Shown here: positions 9,252 to 18,688 of the stretch, piece after piece
Position numbering within the stretch: position 1 is the stretch's first letter
Layout: each line of letters starts with the position of its first letter
Assembly: GCF_042678405.1 (NCBI RefSeq)
Contig: NZ_JBHTLI010000001.1
Span: forward strand, 1,736,001-1,800,000
Direction: 5' to 3'
Length of the DNA stretch: 64,000 nt
Source: Salegentibacter_A chungangensis
Lineage (GTDB): Bacteria > Bacteroidota > Bacteroidia > Flavobacteriales > Flavobacteriaceae
Notes under the pieces: model-generated
What the model saw: only the letters and a program-made list of their open reading frames with translations
What the model was told of the DNA's origin: nothing
Databases searched by the model: none
Position numbers and translations under genes: made by a program

Positions 9252-9539
9252 TTAGCTGGCTTTCATATTGTGAATTTCAGCTTTAGCTTCGTGAGCTTTT
9301 TCCTTAGATTTTGAACTAGCAAGGTTTGCTTTGGTCTTAGATTTTAGTGCTTCAACTTTGTGATTTAGGGAATCTGAAAATTCATTGAACCTACCTTTAG
9401 CACCCTGTAGATAGTCATCTCCTGTTTGTGAAATCGCCCTACGTGTATCTGCTCCTTTTTTAGGGGCAAATAGTAATCCTACTGCTGCTCCTGCAGCTGC
9501 TCCTGATAGTAATCCTAACAACAATTTTCCTGATTTCAT
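9252..9539 (-). CDS. YtxH domain-containing small membrane-associated protein
   Basis: The 95-residue protein has an N-terminal Gly/Ala-rich hydrophobic segment (about 5-26, LLSGAAAGAAVGLLFAPKKG) that matches the YtxH start, followed by a polar Lys/Glu-rich helical tail. YtxH-type proteins are stress-associated in other bacteria, but the molecular role is unknown. It lies alone between the M28 peptidase and the trehalose synthesis gene. Confidence 0.8.
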   Translation of the reverse strand: MKSGKLLLGLLSGAAAGAAVGLLFAPKKGADTRRAISQTGDDYLQGAKGRFNEFSDSLNHKVEALKSKTKANLASSKSKEKAHEAKAEIHNMKAS

Positions 9540-9668
9540 ACTTCTAGTTTTAGTAATTTGGTTCGTAAATTTTTATAGTATAAAAGTACTCAGAATTAAG
9601 CCTGTGGCCATAGATGCGTAGTTAAGGTTGAATTAAACTTTATCTTGAAATGTCAAGGATTTTAACAC

Positions 9669-11882
9669 TTATCCGTTTTCGATAAATTTCTGCAGAATTT
9701 CCCTTACTCTTTTGGTGTCTTCCACGTAAAACCTGGCACTGGTTTTCTTGATCCCAACTTTTACGGTATAGGCTTCTTCGGGTAGTTCCCTGAACATATA
9801 TTCATCGGTCCAGTCGTCTCCAATGGCGAAAATAAAATCATATTGAGTATCTACCAGTTTTTTATTTGAGGCCTTTCCTTTATTCACACCGCTGCTCTTG
9901 ATCTCCAGGACCTTGTTTCCTTCCAGTACACTTAAGCCGTGGTTGGAGATAAGTTCCTTCAGTACATTAGAAAGCTCATTGGCTCTTATTTCTCCTAATT
10001 CAGGGTCGGCTTTTCTGAAATGCCAGGCCAGGGAATAATTCTTTTCTTCTATAAAAGTTCCCGGGGTGCGGTCTACGAAATTCTCGATCACCGGTCTCAC
10101 GGCTCCCATCCAGTCACTTCTTACATTCTCGGCAAGATGCCAGTCCTTATCAGATTTGCGCATCCATACCCCGTGTTCAGAAATGAGTTCTACCTTTGTC
10201 TCTTTCCACCAGTCTCCAAGGGTGTCTTTATCCCTTCCGCTTATAAGAACCACGTCTGTTCCTTCCTGGTTATGCAGAGTCTTTATCATTTCCTTTAATT
10301 CCTCATCGGGACTTGCATGTTCAGGCTTATCAGTAAAATTGACCAGGGTGCCGTCGTAATCGAGGAAGAGTACTCGCCTGTTTGCTTTACTATACTCTTC
10401 CATCAGCGTTTCGCTCACTTCGCTGTTAATGCGGATGGATTTAAAGGAATCTCTGTTCGCCTTCGTATTCCTTAGCGTCTTCATAAAGTCCTGTGCCCAT
10501 TTCTCTACGCTGTAACGCTTCAGTCTTTTCTGAAGCATTTTCATTCGTTGCATCTGTTCTTCTTCGGGCATATTGATCGCTTGTTCTATGGCTCCGGCTA
10601 TCTGGTCAAAATTATTAGGGTTTATAATCAGTGCTTCATTCATCTCCTGGGCAGCTCCGGCCATTTCACTCAAAATAAGCACTCCGGTATGATTGGTCCT
10701 GGTGGCCACATATTCTTTGGCCACGAGATTCATCCCGTCCCTGATAGGGGTTAGCAGGGCGATATCGCAGGAAGTATAAAGGTCTATAAGATTTTCAAAA
10801 GGCATAGACCTGTAGAAGTACCAGATAGGCGTCCAGCTAACCGTCGAGAACTTTCCGTTGATACGGCCTACAAGTTCGTCGATCTCTCTTTTTAGTCTCT
10901 GGTATTGAGGCACATTGGAACGCGAGGGAACGGCCAGCATTACCAAACGAATTTTCTCGATGTACCGGGGGGAGTTGTCCAGAAAATATTCGAAGGCTCT
11001 AAGGCGGTTCGCGATCCCCTTGGTATAATCCAGCCGGTCTATACTTAAAATAAGCTTGGCATCTGGCGTAGCTTCCAGGTGATGGTCGAGCCTTCTTTGT
11101 AGTTCAGATTGCTCTTCGGCGGTATTCTCGAAATGATTAAGAGCCGCGCTTTCAAATTTATTATAATCTATACCCATAGGGAAAGAATCTACTTTCACGA
11201 TCCTGTCCGGAAGGGCCACTTCATTAAAATCTACCTGGTGTCTAAGAATACGGCTCACAGAACTCAGGAAGTGTCTTTCATAATCGTAGGTATGAAAACC
11301 GATAAGGTCGGCACCGAGCATTCCCTTCAGAACTTCTTCCCTCCAGGGCAGCGTTCTGAAAACTTCATAGGAAGGGAACGGAATATGGTTGAAGAACCCG
11401 ATAATGGCATCGGGTTGCTGTTCCCTTATCATATTGGGCACCAACAGCAGCTGGTAATCGTGAACCCAAATATGGTCTCCATCTTCATAATGCTCAAGAA
11501 TGATATCGGCATATTTCTGGTTCACCCGTTTATAGGTTTCCCAGTGCTCTTTATCGGCTTCGGTAAATTCCATAAAGTAATGGAACAAGGGCCAGATGGT
11601 ACGATTGCTAAAACCATAATAGAAACCGTCTAATTCTTCCTGGTTAAGATTCACCGAAATACAGGCTTCTTCTTTCGCCTTTTCCTTTACATCTTCTTTC
11701 AGGTGCTCTGGTATTTCCTCTTCGGTAAGACCGGTCCATCCAATCCAGATACTGTCTCCGTCGCGGTGAAAGGATTTTAGTCCGGTAGCCAGGCCACCTA
11801 CGCTGGGGCTTACTTTTAAATCGTCATTTTCTAGTGAAATCTGAAGAGGTAATCGGTTGGATATTATAATGGTTTTACTCAT
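9669..11882 (-). CDS. otsAB: Fused trehalose-6-phosphate synthase / trehalose-6-phosphatase
   Basis: The 737-residue protein joins two steps of trehalose synthesis. The N-terminal GT20 domain (about 1-465) would make trehalose-6-phosphate from UDP-glucose and glucose-6-phosphate. The C-terminal HAD phosphatase domain (about 500-737) carries DYDGT near residue 510 and GDDWTDEYMF near 687 and would release trehalose. Fused TPS-TPP proteins occur in several bacteria and eukaryotes. The gene is divergent from a GH15 enzyme and next to two MscS-type channel genes, suggesting osmotic or desiccation response (inference). Confidence 0.95.
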   Translation of the reverse strand: MSKTIIISNRLPLQISLENDDLKVSPSVGGLATGLKSFHRDGDSIWIGWTGLTEEEIPEHLKEDVKEKAKEEACISVNLNQEELDGFYYGFSNRTIWPLFHYFMEFTEADKEHWETYKRVNQKYADIILEHYEDGDHIWVHDYQLLLVPNMIREQQPDAIIGFFNHIPFPSYEVFRTLPWREEVLKGMLGADLIGFHTYDYERHFLSSVSRILRHQVDFNEVALPDRIVKVDSFPMGIDYNKFESAALNHFENTAEEQSELQRRLDHHLEATPDAKLILSIDRLDYTKGIANRLRAFEYFLDNSPRYIEKIRLVMLAVPSRSNVPQYQRLKREIDELVGRINGKFSTVSWTPIWYFYRSMPFENLIDLYTSCDIALLTPIRDGMNLVAKEYVATRTNHTGVLILSEMAGAAQEMNEALIINPNNFDQIAGAIEQAINMPEEEQMQRMKMLQKRLKRYSVEKWAQDFMKTLRNTKANRDSFKSIRINSEVSETLMEEYSKANRRVLFLDYDGTLVNFTDKPEHASPDEELKEMIKTLHNQEGTDVVLISGRDKDTLGDWWKETKVELISEHGVWMRKSDKDWHLAENVRSDWMGAVRPVIENFVDRTPGTFIEEKNYSLAWHFRKADPELGEIRANELSNVLKELISNHGLSVLEGNKVLEIKSSGVNKGKASNKKLVDTQYDFIFAIGDDWTDEYMFRELPEEAYTVKVGIKKTSARFYVEDTKRVREILQKFIENG

Positions 11883-11978
11883 AATTAATTCTAAATGCTG
11901 TTGCCGCGAGTTTGTTTTTTATTAAATTTCCGAAAATGATTTCACAACACCATCCTTTTAAAAGAACTTTAAGATAAT

Positions 11979-13778
11979 ATGGACAATTTAGATTACGGGA
12001 TAATTGGAAACTGTAAAACAGCGGCACTTGTATCGAAATATGGGGCTATTGAATGGTGTTGCCTGCCTAATTTTGATTCTTCTGCGGTATTTGCAAAGAT
12101 CCTTGATGAAAAGAAAGGCGGAAGTTTTGAGATCCTTGTTAGTGACGATTATGAGATCACCCAGGAGTATCTTTGGGAGACCAATATTGTAAGCACGGTT
12201 TTCGATAATGGAAAGGATGCATTTCAGCTTATAGATTTTATGCCGAGATATCAGCGCGATGACGGGTCTTTTTATGCCCCGCCAGATCTTGCCAGGTTTC
12301 TTCGGCATATTAAGGGAGAACCTAAGCTTCGCGTAAAATATGACCCAAAGCTCGAGTTTGGCCGTGAAAAGACCTATAATGAGAACAAGGGAAATTACAT
12401 AAAGAGTTTTACTAAAGAAGGAAAATATGACTCCCTCTTCCTTTATTCTTCATTTGAAATGCAGGATATAATGGAGCAGAAAGAGATAGCGCTCACCGGA
12501 AATCAGTATTTATTGATGGGATATCACGAAAAACTTATCCCTCAAAGCCTTGACCGGTCTTACCTGAAATTTCAGCGTACCAAGACCTATTGGATGAACT
12601 GGAGTGAAAAGACCACCCGCTATACGCATTACAGTGAACAAATTATGCGTAGCGCACTGGTACTTAAGGTGCTTAGCTTTGAAAAATCCGGCGCCGTGCT
12701 TGCTGCCGCCACCACCTCGCTTCCAGAAACCATAGGCGAAGAGAGGAACTGGGATTATCGTTTTTGCTGGGTGAGAGATGCCTCTATGGTGATCAAGGTA
12801 ATGGCAGGCCTGGGACATACCAAATCGGCGAAGGATTATTTGCAGTTTATCATTGATATTATCCCGAACAAGGATGAGAAGATCCAGATTATGTACGGGA
12901 TAAACGGAGAGAAGGAGCTTACAGAGCATATTCTTGATCACCTGGATGGGTATAAGAACTCCTATCCTGTGAGGACCGGGAATGCGGCATATATACAGAA
13001 ACAGAACGATATTTACGGAATTTTGATGGAGGTCATCTATCAGCAATTCCTACAGTTTGAGACTTCCCTGGAGAACAGTGAGGAACTTTGGACTATTACC
13101 CGGGGGATCGTTAAGATAGTTCAAGAGAACTGGCACGAACCCGATAAAGGGATCTGGGAGCTGCGCACCGAAGACAGGCATTTTGTTTTCTCCAAATTGC
13201 TCTGCTGGGTGGCCATAGACAGGGCTATCAAGATAGGGGAGATCCTGCGACGCGGAATTAATGACACCCACTGGAAAGCCCTTAGAGCCGAGATCTACAA
13301 TGATATCTATAAGAATGGCTGGAATGAAGAGATGCAGGCATACACCCAATCCTATGGCTCAAAGGACCTGGATGCTTCTACCTTGCTAATGGAGAATTAC
13401 GGGTTTATTGAAGCTGAAGATCCAAGGTTTATAAGTACAGTCCAGGCTACTGAAAGAGAACTTTGCGTAGACGGGTTGATGTATCGCTATAAGAACAAGG
13501 ATGATTTTGGGGAACCTTCATCTTCTTTTACCATCTGTACGTTCTGGCTTATTGACAGCCTCTTTAAAATAGGGGAGCGGGAAAAGGCGAAGAAAATGTT
13601 CGACAGGCTGCTTTCTTATAGCAATCACTTAGGCTTGTTTAGCGAAGATATAGACTTTAAGACCAAGCGATTACTGGGGAATTTCCCACAGGCATATTCG
13701 CACCTGGCATTAATAGAAACTGCCGCTAATTTCAGTAAGGGAATGGCTTCAGAAGAAAGTGCGATCAGGTATTTTTAG
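11979..13778 (+). CDS. Glycoside hydrolase family 15 protein (trehalase/glucoamylase-like)
   Basis: The 599-residue protein matches GH15: N-terminal YGIIGNCKTAALVSKYGAIE, the WDYRFCWVRDAS motif near residues 257-268, a probable general acid Glu in GIWELR (about 390) and a second catalytic Glu in LFSEDID (about 553), followed by LLGNFPQAYSHLALI. No signal peptide is seen, so it should be cytoplasmic. GH15 includes glucoamylases, glucodextranases and trehalases. The divergent placement beside the trehalose synthase fusion favours a trehalose-related activity, but this is not proved. Its 3' end overlaps the convergent mscS gene by 14 bp. Confidence 0.9.
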   Translation: MDNLDYGIIGNCKTAALVSKYGAIEWCCLPNFDSSAVFAKILDEKKGGSFEILVSDDYEITQEYLWETNIVSTVFDNGKDAFQLIDFMPRYQRDDGSFYAPPDLARFLRHIKGEPKLRVKYDPKLEFGREKTYNENKGNYIKSFTKEGKYDSLFLYSSFEMQDIMEQKEIALTGNQYLLMGYHEKLIPQSLDRSYLKFQRTKTYWMNWSEKTTRYTHYSEQIMRSALVLKVLSFEKSGAVLAAATTSLPETIGEERNWDYRFCWVRDASMVIKVMAGLGHTKSAKDYLQFIIDIIPNKDEKIQIMYGINGEKELTEHILDHLDGYKNSYPVRTGNAAYIQKQNDIYGILMEVIYQQFLQFETSLENSEELWTITRGIVKIVQENWHEPDKGIWELRTEDRHFVFSKLLCWVAIDRAIKIGEILRRGINDTHWKALRAEIYNDIYKNGWNEEMQAYTQSYGSKDLDASTLLMENYGFIEAEDPRFISTVQATERELCVDGLMYRYKNKDDFGEPSSSFTICTFWLIDSLFKIGEREKAKKMFDRLLSYSNHLGLFSEDIDFKTKRLLGNFPQAYSHLALIETAANFSKGMASEESAIRYF

Positions 13779-14820
13779 GAGAGTTGTCATTTTCAATACT
13801 AATGCGTGTTCTTGGCAGGCTCTCGGGATAATTCTCCTTTAAAAAGTCTAAGAGTTTCTCCCTGATAAAGACCCGAAGGTCCCAGGCTGTTGGGGAATCT
13901 TTGGCGCTAACAAGTGCTCTAATCTCGATAGATTTATCGGTGGCATCGGTAACCTGTAAAACGTTTACCCGTTTATCCCATAGGGGAGTGCTCTCCAGTA
14001 ACCTGGTAAGTTCTTCCCTTAATTTTTGAAAGGAAACCTCATAATCGGTATAGATATAGACCGTGCCCAGAATATCTGAAGATGTCCTGGTCCAGTTCTG
14101 AAATGGGTTTTCAATAAAATAGGTTGTGGGTACAACAAGCCTTCGCTGGTCCCAGACTTTTACGATCACGTAAGTTAGGGTGATTTCTTCAATACGGCCC
14201 CATTCCCCTTCAACAATCACCACATCGTCAAGCCTTATTGGCTGCGTAATGGCTATCTGGATCCCGGCAAGCAGGGTTCCTATGGCTTTTTGTGCTGCCA
14301 AACCAATGATGATCCCTGCGATCCCGGCAGAAGTTAGCAGGCTAACGCCAATGGGCCGAATACTTTCAAAGCTCATTAATGCTATTCCTAAAGCCAGAAT
14401 GACCAGGATAAAAATGATGATATTCTCCAGCACCATAAACTGGGTATATACCTTTCTTGCCCGTAGATTGTCTTTTGTAGAGACATCATACCTTCTCAAC
14501 ATTCGGGCTTTAAAAACTTTAAGGATCCTGATCAGGAACCAGGTAATACTAAGGATAAGCCCAATTATACTTAGGTGCCCTACGATCTTTGAAGTGGTGT
14601 CGTATCTGAAGATATTGCCTATTACTGCTATTTGCATTAACAGTGAAGCGATAAAGATAAGAAGGGGTACCCTTACTCTTTTAGCAAAATTTACAGGAAG
14701 CACATTCCCCGGGTCTTTACCCAACTTTTTCAGGATAAAGAAAACAACACTAAAAGTGAACGCCAGAATTGCAATTCCTGAAATTAAATAGGCGAGAACT
14801 TCGGTATTTAAAGATTTCAT
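13765..14820 (-). CDS. MscS-family mechanosensitive ion channel (short form)
   Basis: The 351-residue protein has about four to five membrane segments in its first 175 residues, the pore-lining Gly/Ala-rich helix (LLTSAGIAGIIIGLAAQKAI) and the MscS beta domain with RLDDVVIVEGEWGRIEEI. Such channels open under membrane tension and release solutes on osmotic downshift. It is the second of two tandem MscS paralogues on this strand and lies beside trehalose metabolism genes. Confidence 0.93.
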   Translation of the reverse strand: MKSLNTEVLAYLISGIAILAFTFSVVFFILKKLGKDPGNVLPVNFAKRVRVPLLIFIASLLMQIAVIGNIFRYDTTSKIVGHLSIIGLILSITWFLIRILKVFKARMLRRYDVSTKDNLRARKVYTQFMVLENIIIFILVILALGIALMSFESIRPIGVSLLTSAGIAGIIIGLAAQKAIGTLLAGIQIAITQPIRLDDVVIVEGEWGRIEEITLTYVIVKVWDQRRLVVPTTYFIENPFQNWTRTSSDILGTVYIYTDYEVSFQKLREELTRLLESTPLWDKRVNVLQVTDATDKSIEIRALVSAKDSPTAWDLRVFIREKLLDFLKENYPESLPRTRISIENDNSPKNT

Positions 14821-14854
14821 AAGAACCGGGATGTTTGGTTTTATTACTTAAAAC

Positions 14855-14895
14855 TATTGAAAATTAATGAGTTGCTAAAAGCTCAATTTTCAATA
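14855..14895 (-). repeat. Long imperfect inverted repeat between the two mscS genes
   Basis: TATTGAAAATTAATGAG (14855-14871) and CTCAATTTTCAATA (14882-14895) pair over 14 bp with a 3-nt bulge, around a 10-nt loop. On the - strand it lies after the long mscS gene and before the short one. No strong T-run follows, so it could be a weak terminator, an mRNA-stability hairpin or a processing site. Confidence 0.6.
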
Positions 14896-14969
14896 ACGAT
14901 GCGGTGAATTTTAGGGTTGAGGTGAAAAACGCCGTAAAGCGGGCAGATTTTTCAGCTCAAATAAGAGAA

Positions 14970-16736
14970 TTATTTCGGGCTTTCCTTTATACCATCATCA
15001 GATCTTACATCTATCCTCGTTCTTGAGAAATAAATGCCATCCTCAAGTTCGTTGATATAAGCCACAAGCTTTTCCCTTAATTTACAATGCAGATTCCAGG
15101 CCTCATTAGGATCTTTAGCACTACATATAGCTCGAATTTTTAGAGATTTTTCGGTCATATCGGTTACCTGGAAAAGAGGGGGGTTATTACCATCCCATTC
15201 TTCAGAAGCTTCTAAAAGTTCCTCATATTTTTTCCGAAGCTTGTCTACATCTACCCGGTAATCTACATACAGGCTGATTTCCCTTATCTGATTCTGACTT
15301 GTTATGGAAAGGTTTTCAAAAGAATCGGAGATTACGGTTTGAAGGGGAACTATCAGCCTTCTCAGGTCCCAGGTTCTCACGACCATATAGGTAAACCTGA
15401 TGTCTTCAACATAGCCCCAGCGATCGTTTATAATTATCGTATCGCCTATTCTCACAGGTTTTGTAAGGGCAATCTGAATCCCCGCAATGATATTCCCCAG
15501 TGTATTCTGGGCGGCAATACCCAGAACTATGGTGGCCAGACCTGCAGAGGCCAGCATTGAGATCCCGAGTTTTTCAAGAGACTTGAATTGTGAAAGTATT
15601 ATGGCTGTACCAATTATTACTACTGTAAAAGTGATAATTCGTCTTGCAACCGAGATATAGGTGAATAACTGTTTTGCTTCATCGTTGTTTTCCGAAAAGG
15701 CATTCGCAATTTTATTCTCTGCCACATACTTCATCAGGAAATCTATTATTCGCATAAAGAACCAGGTCCCTGAGGCTATTACTATGGCGAGAAGAAAGGC
15801 ATAAATGGTGCTGGAGAAGGCTCCGGAATAAGATATAAGGTTATTCAGGCTTATATAAAAAAAGAATACGGCTACTGCCAGGCCGGCGGGAATGCCCAGT
15901 CTTTCGCTAAGCCCGATAACCCATCTTTTATTATAAGTGCGGGCAATCTTTTTGAGGATGAAGATCACTAATCTCCCCAGTAAAAAAGAGATGATTATTA
16001 GAATAATAGTTAAGATCGGTTTCCATAGAGGAACCGTTCCTATTTTACCACGAGACCATTGTGGCATTGTCCGGTCCAGTAAGGTGGGACCGTAAACTTC
16101 ATAAAGTTCTTCTATATTTTCTACGGTGTTTGCAGAAATTAACCAGAAAGCTCCGTAGTCTTTGTATTGAACACGTTGCAACCTGAAAACAATATTCCGG
16201 TTATTTAATTTAGTCTCTCCAAATATTATACTTCTTCTTGGAACACCTGCCACAGCTTGGTTTGTTGATGTCCTGATGTCTATCTGGCCATCCGGGCGGT
16301 CTGGCAGTCCGTCCCAGTCTATGTTGATCCTTTTATCCAGTACAAAGAATAATTTATTTGCCAGATCCTCAACTTCTTTGCTCGAAAGGTTACTTGGCAT
16401 CAGGTTAAGGTTCAATGCATATGCTGCATCTTTAAAATCTTTATTCCTGGAACTTACTATAAAATGTTCCAGTGTAGCTTGGGGAGTCTGAAGATTGATT
16501 CTTTCAGGAGCTAAGCCATTAGGGTTATTTAGTCTGTCAAGTTTATAATAGGCTTTGTTGTATTCCTGAAGACTGTTATCGATGTATTGGTTATGTTCAG
16601 GAGCAAGTTTGTTTTCAGACGGTAATTCATCTTTAAGGCTATCTTTTTCGTCGGTCTTTTCCTGTGCAAACACTGGCGCATTCTGAGCGAAGAATGCCAA
16701 AAACATTATGATGATGAAGTGAAGGGAGAATTTCAT
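14970..16736 (-). CDS. MscS-family mechanosensitive ion channel with signal peptide and periplasmic domain
   Basis: The 588-residue protein begins with a signal peptide (1-24, NAPVFAQ), followed by a soluble region of about 200 residues presumably in the periplasm, then several membrane helices (from about 230). The MscS pore helix (ISMLASAGLATIVLGIAAQN) and beta domain (RIGDTIIINDRWGYVEDI) follow. It is a larger paralogue of the adjacent 351-residue channel; the extra N-terminal domain resembles the larger MscK/MscM-type architectures but is much shorter. Likely role: osmotic safety valve. Confidence 0.92.
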   Translation of the reverse strand: MKFSLHFIIIMFLAFFAQNAPVFAQEKTDEKDSLKDELPSENKLAPEHNQYIDNSLQEYNKAYYKLDRLNNPNGLAPERINLQTPQATLEHFIVSSRNKDFKDAAYALNLNLMPSNLSSKEVEDLANKLFFVLDKRINIDWDGLPDRPDGQIDIRTSTNQAVAGVPRRSIIFGETKLNNRNIVFRLQRVQYKDYGAFWLISANTVENIEELYEVYGPTLLDRTMPQWSRGKIGTVPLWKPILTIILIIISFLLGRLVIFILKKIARTYNKRWVIGLSERLGIPAGLAVAVFFFYISLNNLISYSGAFSSTIYAFLLAIVIASGTWFFMRIIDFLMKYVAENKIANAFSENNDEAKQLFTYISVARRIITFTVVIIGTAIILSQFKSLEKLGISMLASAGLATIVLGIAAQNTLGNIIAGIQIALTKPVRIGDTIIINDRWGYVEDIRFTYMVVRTWDLRRLIVPLQTVISDSFENLSITSQNQIREISLYVDYRVDVDKLRKKYEELLEASEEWDGNNPPLFQVTDMTEKSLKIRAICSAKDPNEAWNLHCKLREKLVAYINELEDGIYFSRTRIDVRSDDGIKESPK

Positions 16737-16802
16737 TTTAAAAAATTAATTCAATATTTCCTTTTATTTATTAGGGTTATGTTAAAATTTAAAGGGAACA
16801 AA

Positions 16803-16835
16803 AAAAGGCCGGTTCAATTAAAGAACCGGCCTTTT
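16803..16835 (-). terminator. Intrinsic terminator after acyl-CoA dehydrogenase
   Basis: A 13-bp perfect stem (AAAAGGCCGGTTC / GAACCGGCCTTTT) with loop AATTAAA ends the - strand beta-oxidation transcript. T-runs occur on both sides, so it is potentially bidirectional. Confidence 0.9.
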
Positions 16836-16855
16836 ATTAATCAAAATTAAAAATA

Positions 16856-18670
16856 TTAGAAACAGTACTTGTTCTCGGAAGTAAGCTTTTCAGCAATCTT
16901 GTTTCTAAGCTCAACGATATTTGGCATATTCTGATACTTGGTGAAACGTTTAAGTCCCATTAGCATCATTCGTTGCTCGTCTCCTTCAGCAAAAGAAACG
17001 ATTCCTTCTTTCGCCTTCTGGTTGATGGTGTCTACTGCGTGATACAGGTATAATTTCGCCATTGCGATCTGCTCTTTCTGGATATCTTCCCCGAATCTTT
17101 TCGCATTCTTCTCGGCTCTCAGGATTCCTGATTCTGCCATATAGATCTCGATCAGGATATCAGCAGCTGCAAGAAGCAATTGCTGGTGCTCTTCGAGCTG
17201 AGGTCCGAATTTTTGAACCGCAGATCCCGCAACCATCAGGAATACTTTTTTAAGCTTCTGAATCATTTCCTTTTCTTCTGCAAATAATTCAGAGTAATCC
17301 GGTTTTTCCATAGAAGGGATTCCGGTAAGCTCATCCGCTACCTTGGTGGCTGGCCCTAAAAGGTCCACGTGTCCTTTCATCGCCTTTTTAACCAGCATCC
17401 CTACCGCCAGCATACGGTTGATCTCGTTAGTACCTTCATAGATCCTTGAGATACGGGCATCACGCCAGGCCGATTCCATTGGAGTATCGGCAGAGAAGCC
17501 CATTCCTCCAAAGATCTGTATCCCTTCATCGGTACAGTTCTGAACATCTTCAGAACAAGCTACCTTCAGAATAGAACATTCTATGGCATATTCCTCGAAA
17601 CTCTTTAATTCTGCTTCAGCGTGAGAGTTTCCGCCTTCCTGACGAAGGCTGATACGATCTTCAATGTTCTTAGCCGCACGATAATTGGCAGCTTCTCCAA
17701 CGTAAGCCGAAGTAGCCATCTCGGCAAGCTTAGACTTGATGGCACCAAATTTCGCGATAGGAGTGTCGAATTGCACCCTGTCATTGGCATATTTCACGGC
17801 TACATCGGTCACCCTTCGCTGGGCGTCGATGGTCGCAGCGGCAAGCTTGATACGGCCAACATTAAGAGCATTCATTGCGATCTTAAATCCATTACCACGT
17901 TCAGAAAGCATATTTTCTACCGGCACTTTGGTATCATTGAAGAATACCTGGCGGGTAGAAGAGGAGTGGATACCCAGCTTTTTCTCTTCCTCACCAAAGG
18001 TGATTCCGTTTGGATTGTCCTTATCGTATTCTACGATAAATCCTGTGATATTCTTATCGTCTTCAATTCTTGCGAAAACGATGAATACAGAAGCGAAGCC
18101 TGCATTCGAGATCCACATTTTTTGTCCGCTTATATTGTAATGCTTACCGTCTTCAGAAAGTACTGCTTTGGTCTTTCCTGAGTTGGCATCACTACCTGCT
18201 CCCGGTTCGGTAAGGCAGTATGCACCAAACCATTCCCCGGTGGCAAGTTTAGGAACATACTTTTTCTTTTGTTCTTCACTACCGTATAGTAGAATTGGAA
18301 GTGTCCCGATTCCCGTATGTGCTCCAAAAGCGGTGGCTATAGAGCCGGTTGCTCCCGAAATATAATCACATACCAGCATTGTGGAAACGAAGCCCATTCC
18401 AAGCCCGTCATACTCTTCCGGTACACCAACGCCAAGGAACCCAAGTTCTGCTGCCTTGTTCATTATCTCTTCGGTAAGAGCGTAGTTCTTCTTCTCAAAT
18501 TCTTCTTTCTTCGGCCAAATCTCGCGGTCAACGAACTCCTTTACCGAATCTTTCATCATCTTCTGCTCCTCATTAAGGTCTTCAGGAGTAAAAACATCGT
18601 CACAGCTGGTTTGTTTCACCAAAAACTGGCCGCCACGAAGCATATCTTTTTCTTTTGTATCTGTACTCAT
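16856..18670 (-). CDS. Acyl-CoA dehydrogenase
   Basis: The 604-residue flavoprotein catalyses the first beta-oxidation step, forming trans-2-enoyl-CoA. It shows the ACAD N-terminal and middle domains (CLTEPGAGSDANSGKT, KMWISNAGFA) and the catalytic Glu in RIYEGTNEINRM (about residue 412). A C-terminal extension of about 170 residues makes it longer than the usual 380-residue short/medium-chain enzymes and like VLCAD-type proteins. It is the last gene of the marR/fadN/fadA block, separated from thiolase by an inserted four-helix-bundle gene. Confidence 0.95.
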   Translation of the reverse strand: MSTDTKEKDMLRGGQFLVKQTSCDDVFTPEDLNEEQKMMKDSVKEFVDREIWPKKEEFEKKNYALTEEIMNKAAELGFLGVGVPEEYDGLGMGFVSTMLVCDYISGATGSIATAFGAHTGIGTLPILLYGSEEQKKKYVPKLATGEWFGAYCLTEPGAGSDANSGKTKAVLSEDGKHYNISGQKMWISNAGFASVFIVFARIEDDKNITGFIVEYDKDNPNGITFGEEEKKLGIHSSSTRQVFFNDTKVPVENMLSERGNGFKIAMNALNVGRIKLAAATIDAQRRVTDVAVKYANDRVQFDTPIAKFGAIKSKLAEMATSAYVGEAANYRAAKNIEDRISLRQEGGNSHAEAELKSFEEYAIECSILKVACSEDVQNCTDEGIQIFGGMGFSADTPMESAWRDARISRIYEGTNEINRMLAVGMLVKKAMKGHVDLLGPATKVADELTGIPSMEKPDYSELFAEEKEMIQKLKKVFLMVAGSAVQKFGPQLEEHQQLLLAAADILIEIYMAESGILRAEKNAKRFGEDIQKEQIAMAKLYLYHAVDTINQKAKEGIVSFAEGDEQRMMLMGLKRFTKYQNMPNIVELRNKIAEKLTSENKYCF

Positions 18671-18688
18671 TTTTTATTTTGAATTTCG

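Noticed and set aside
12510..13046. 178-codon - strand open frame opposite the GH15 gene
   Set aside because: Shadow of the GH15 coding sequence; no motif and no start context.
14180..14791. 203-codon + strand open frame opposite the short mscS gene
   Set aside because: Antisense shadow; hydrophobic look comes from the membrane segments on the other strand.
17621..18181. 186-codon + strand open frame opposite the acyl-CoA dehydrogenase gene
   Set aside because: Overlaps conserved catalytic regions of a certain gene and shows no motif.
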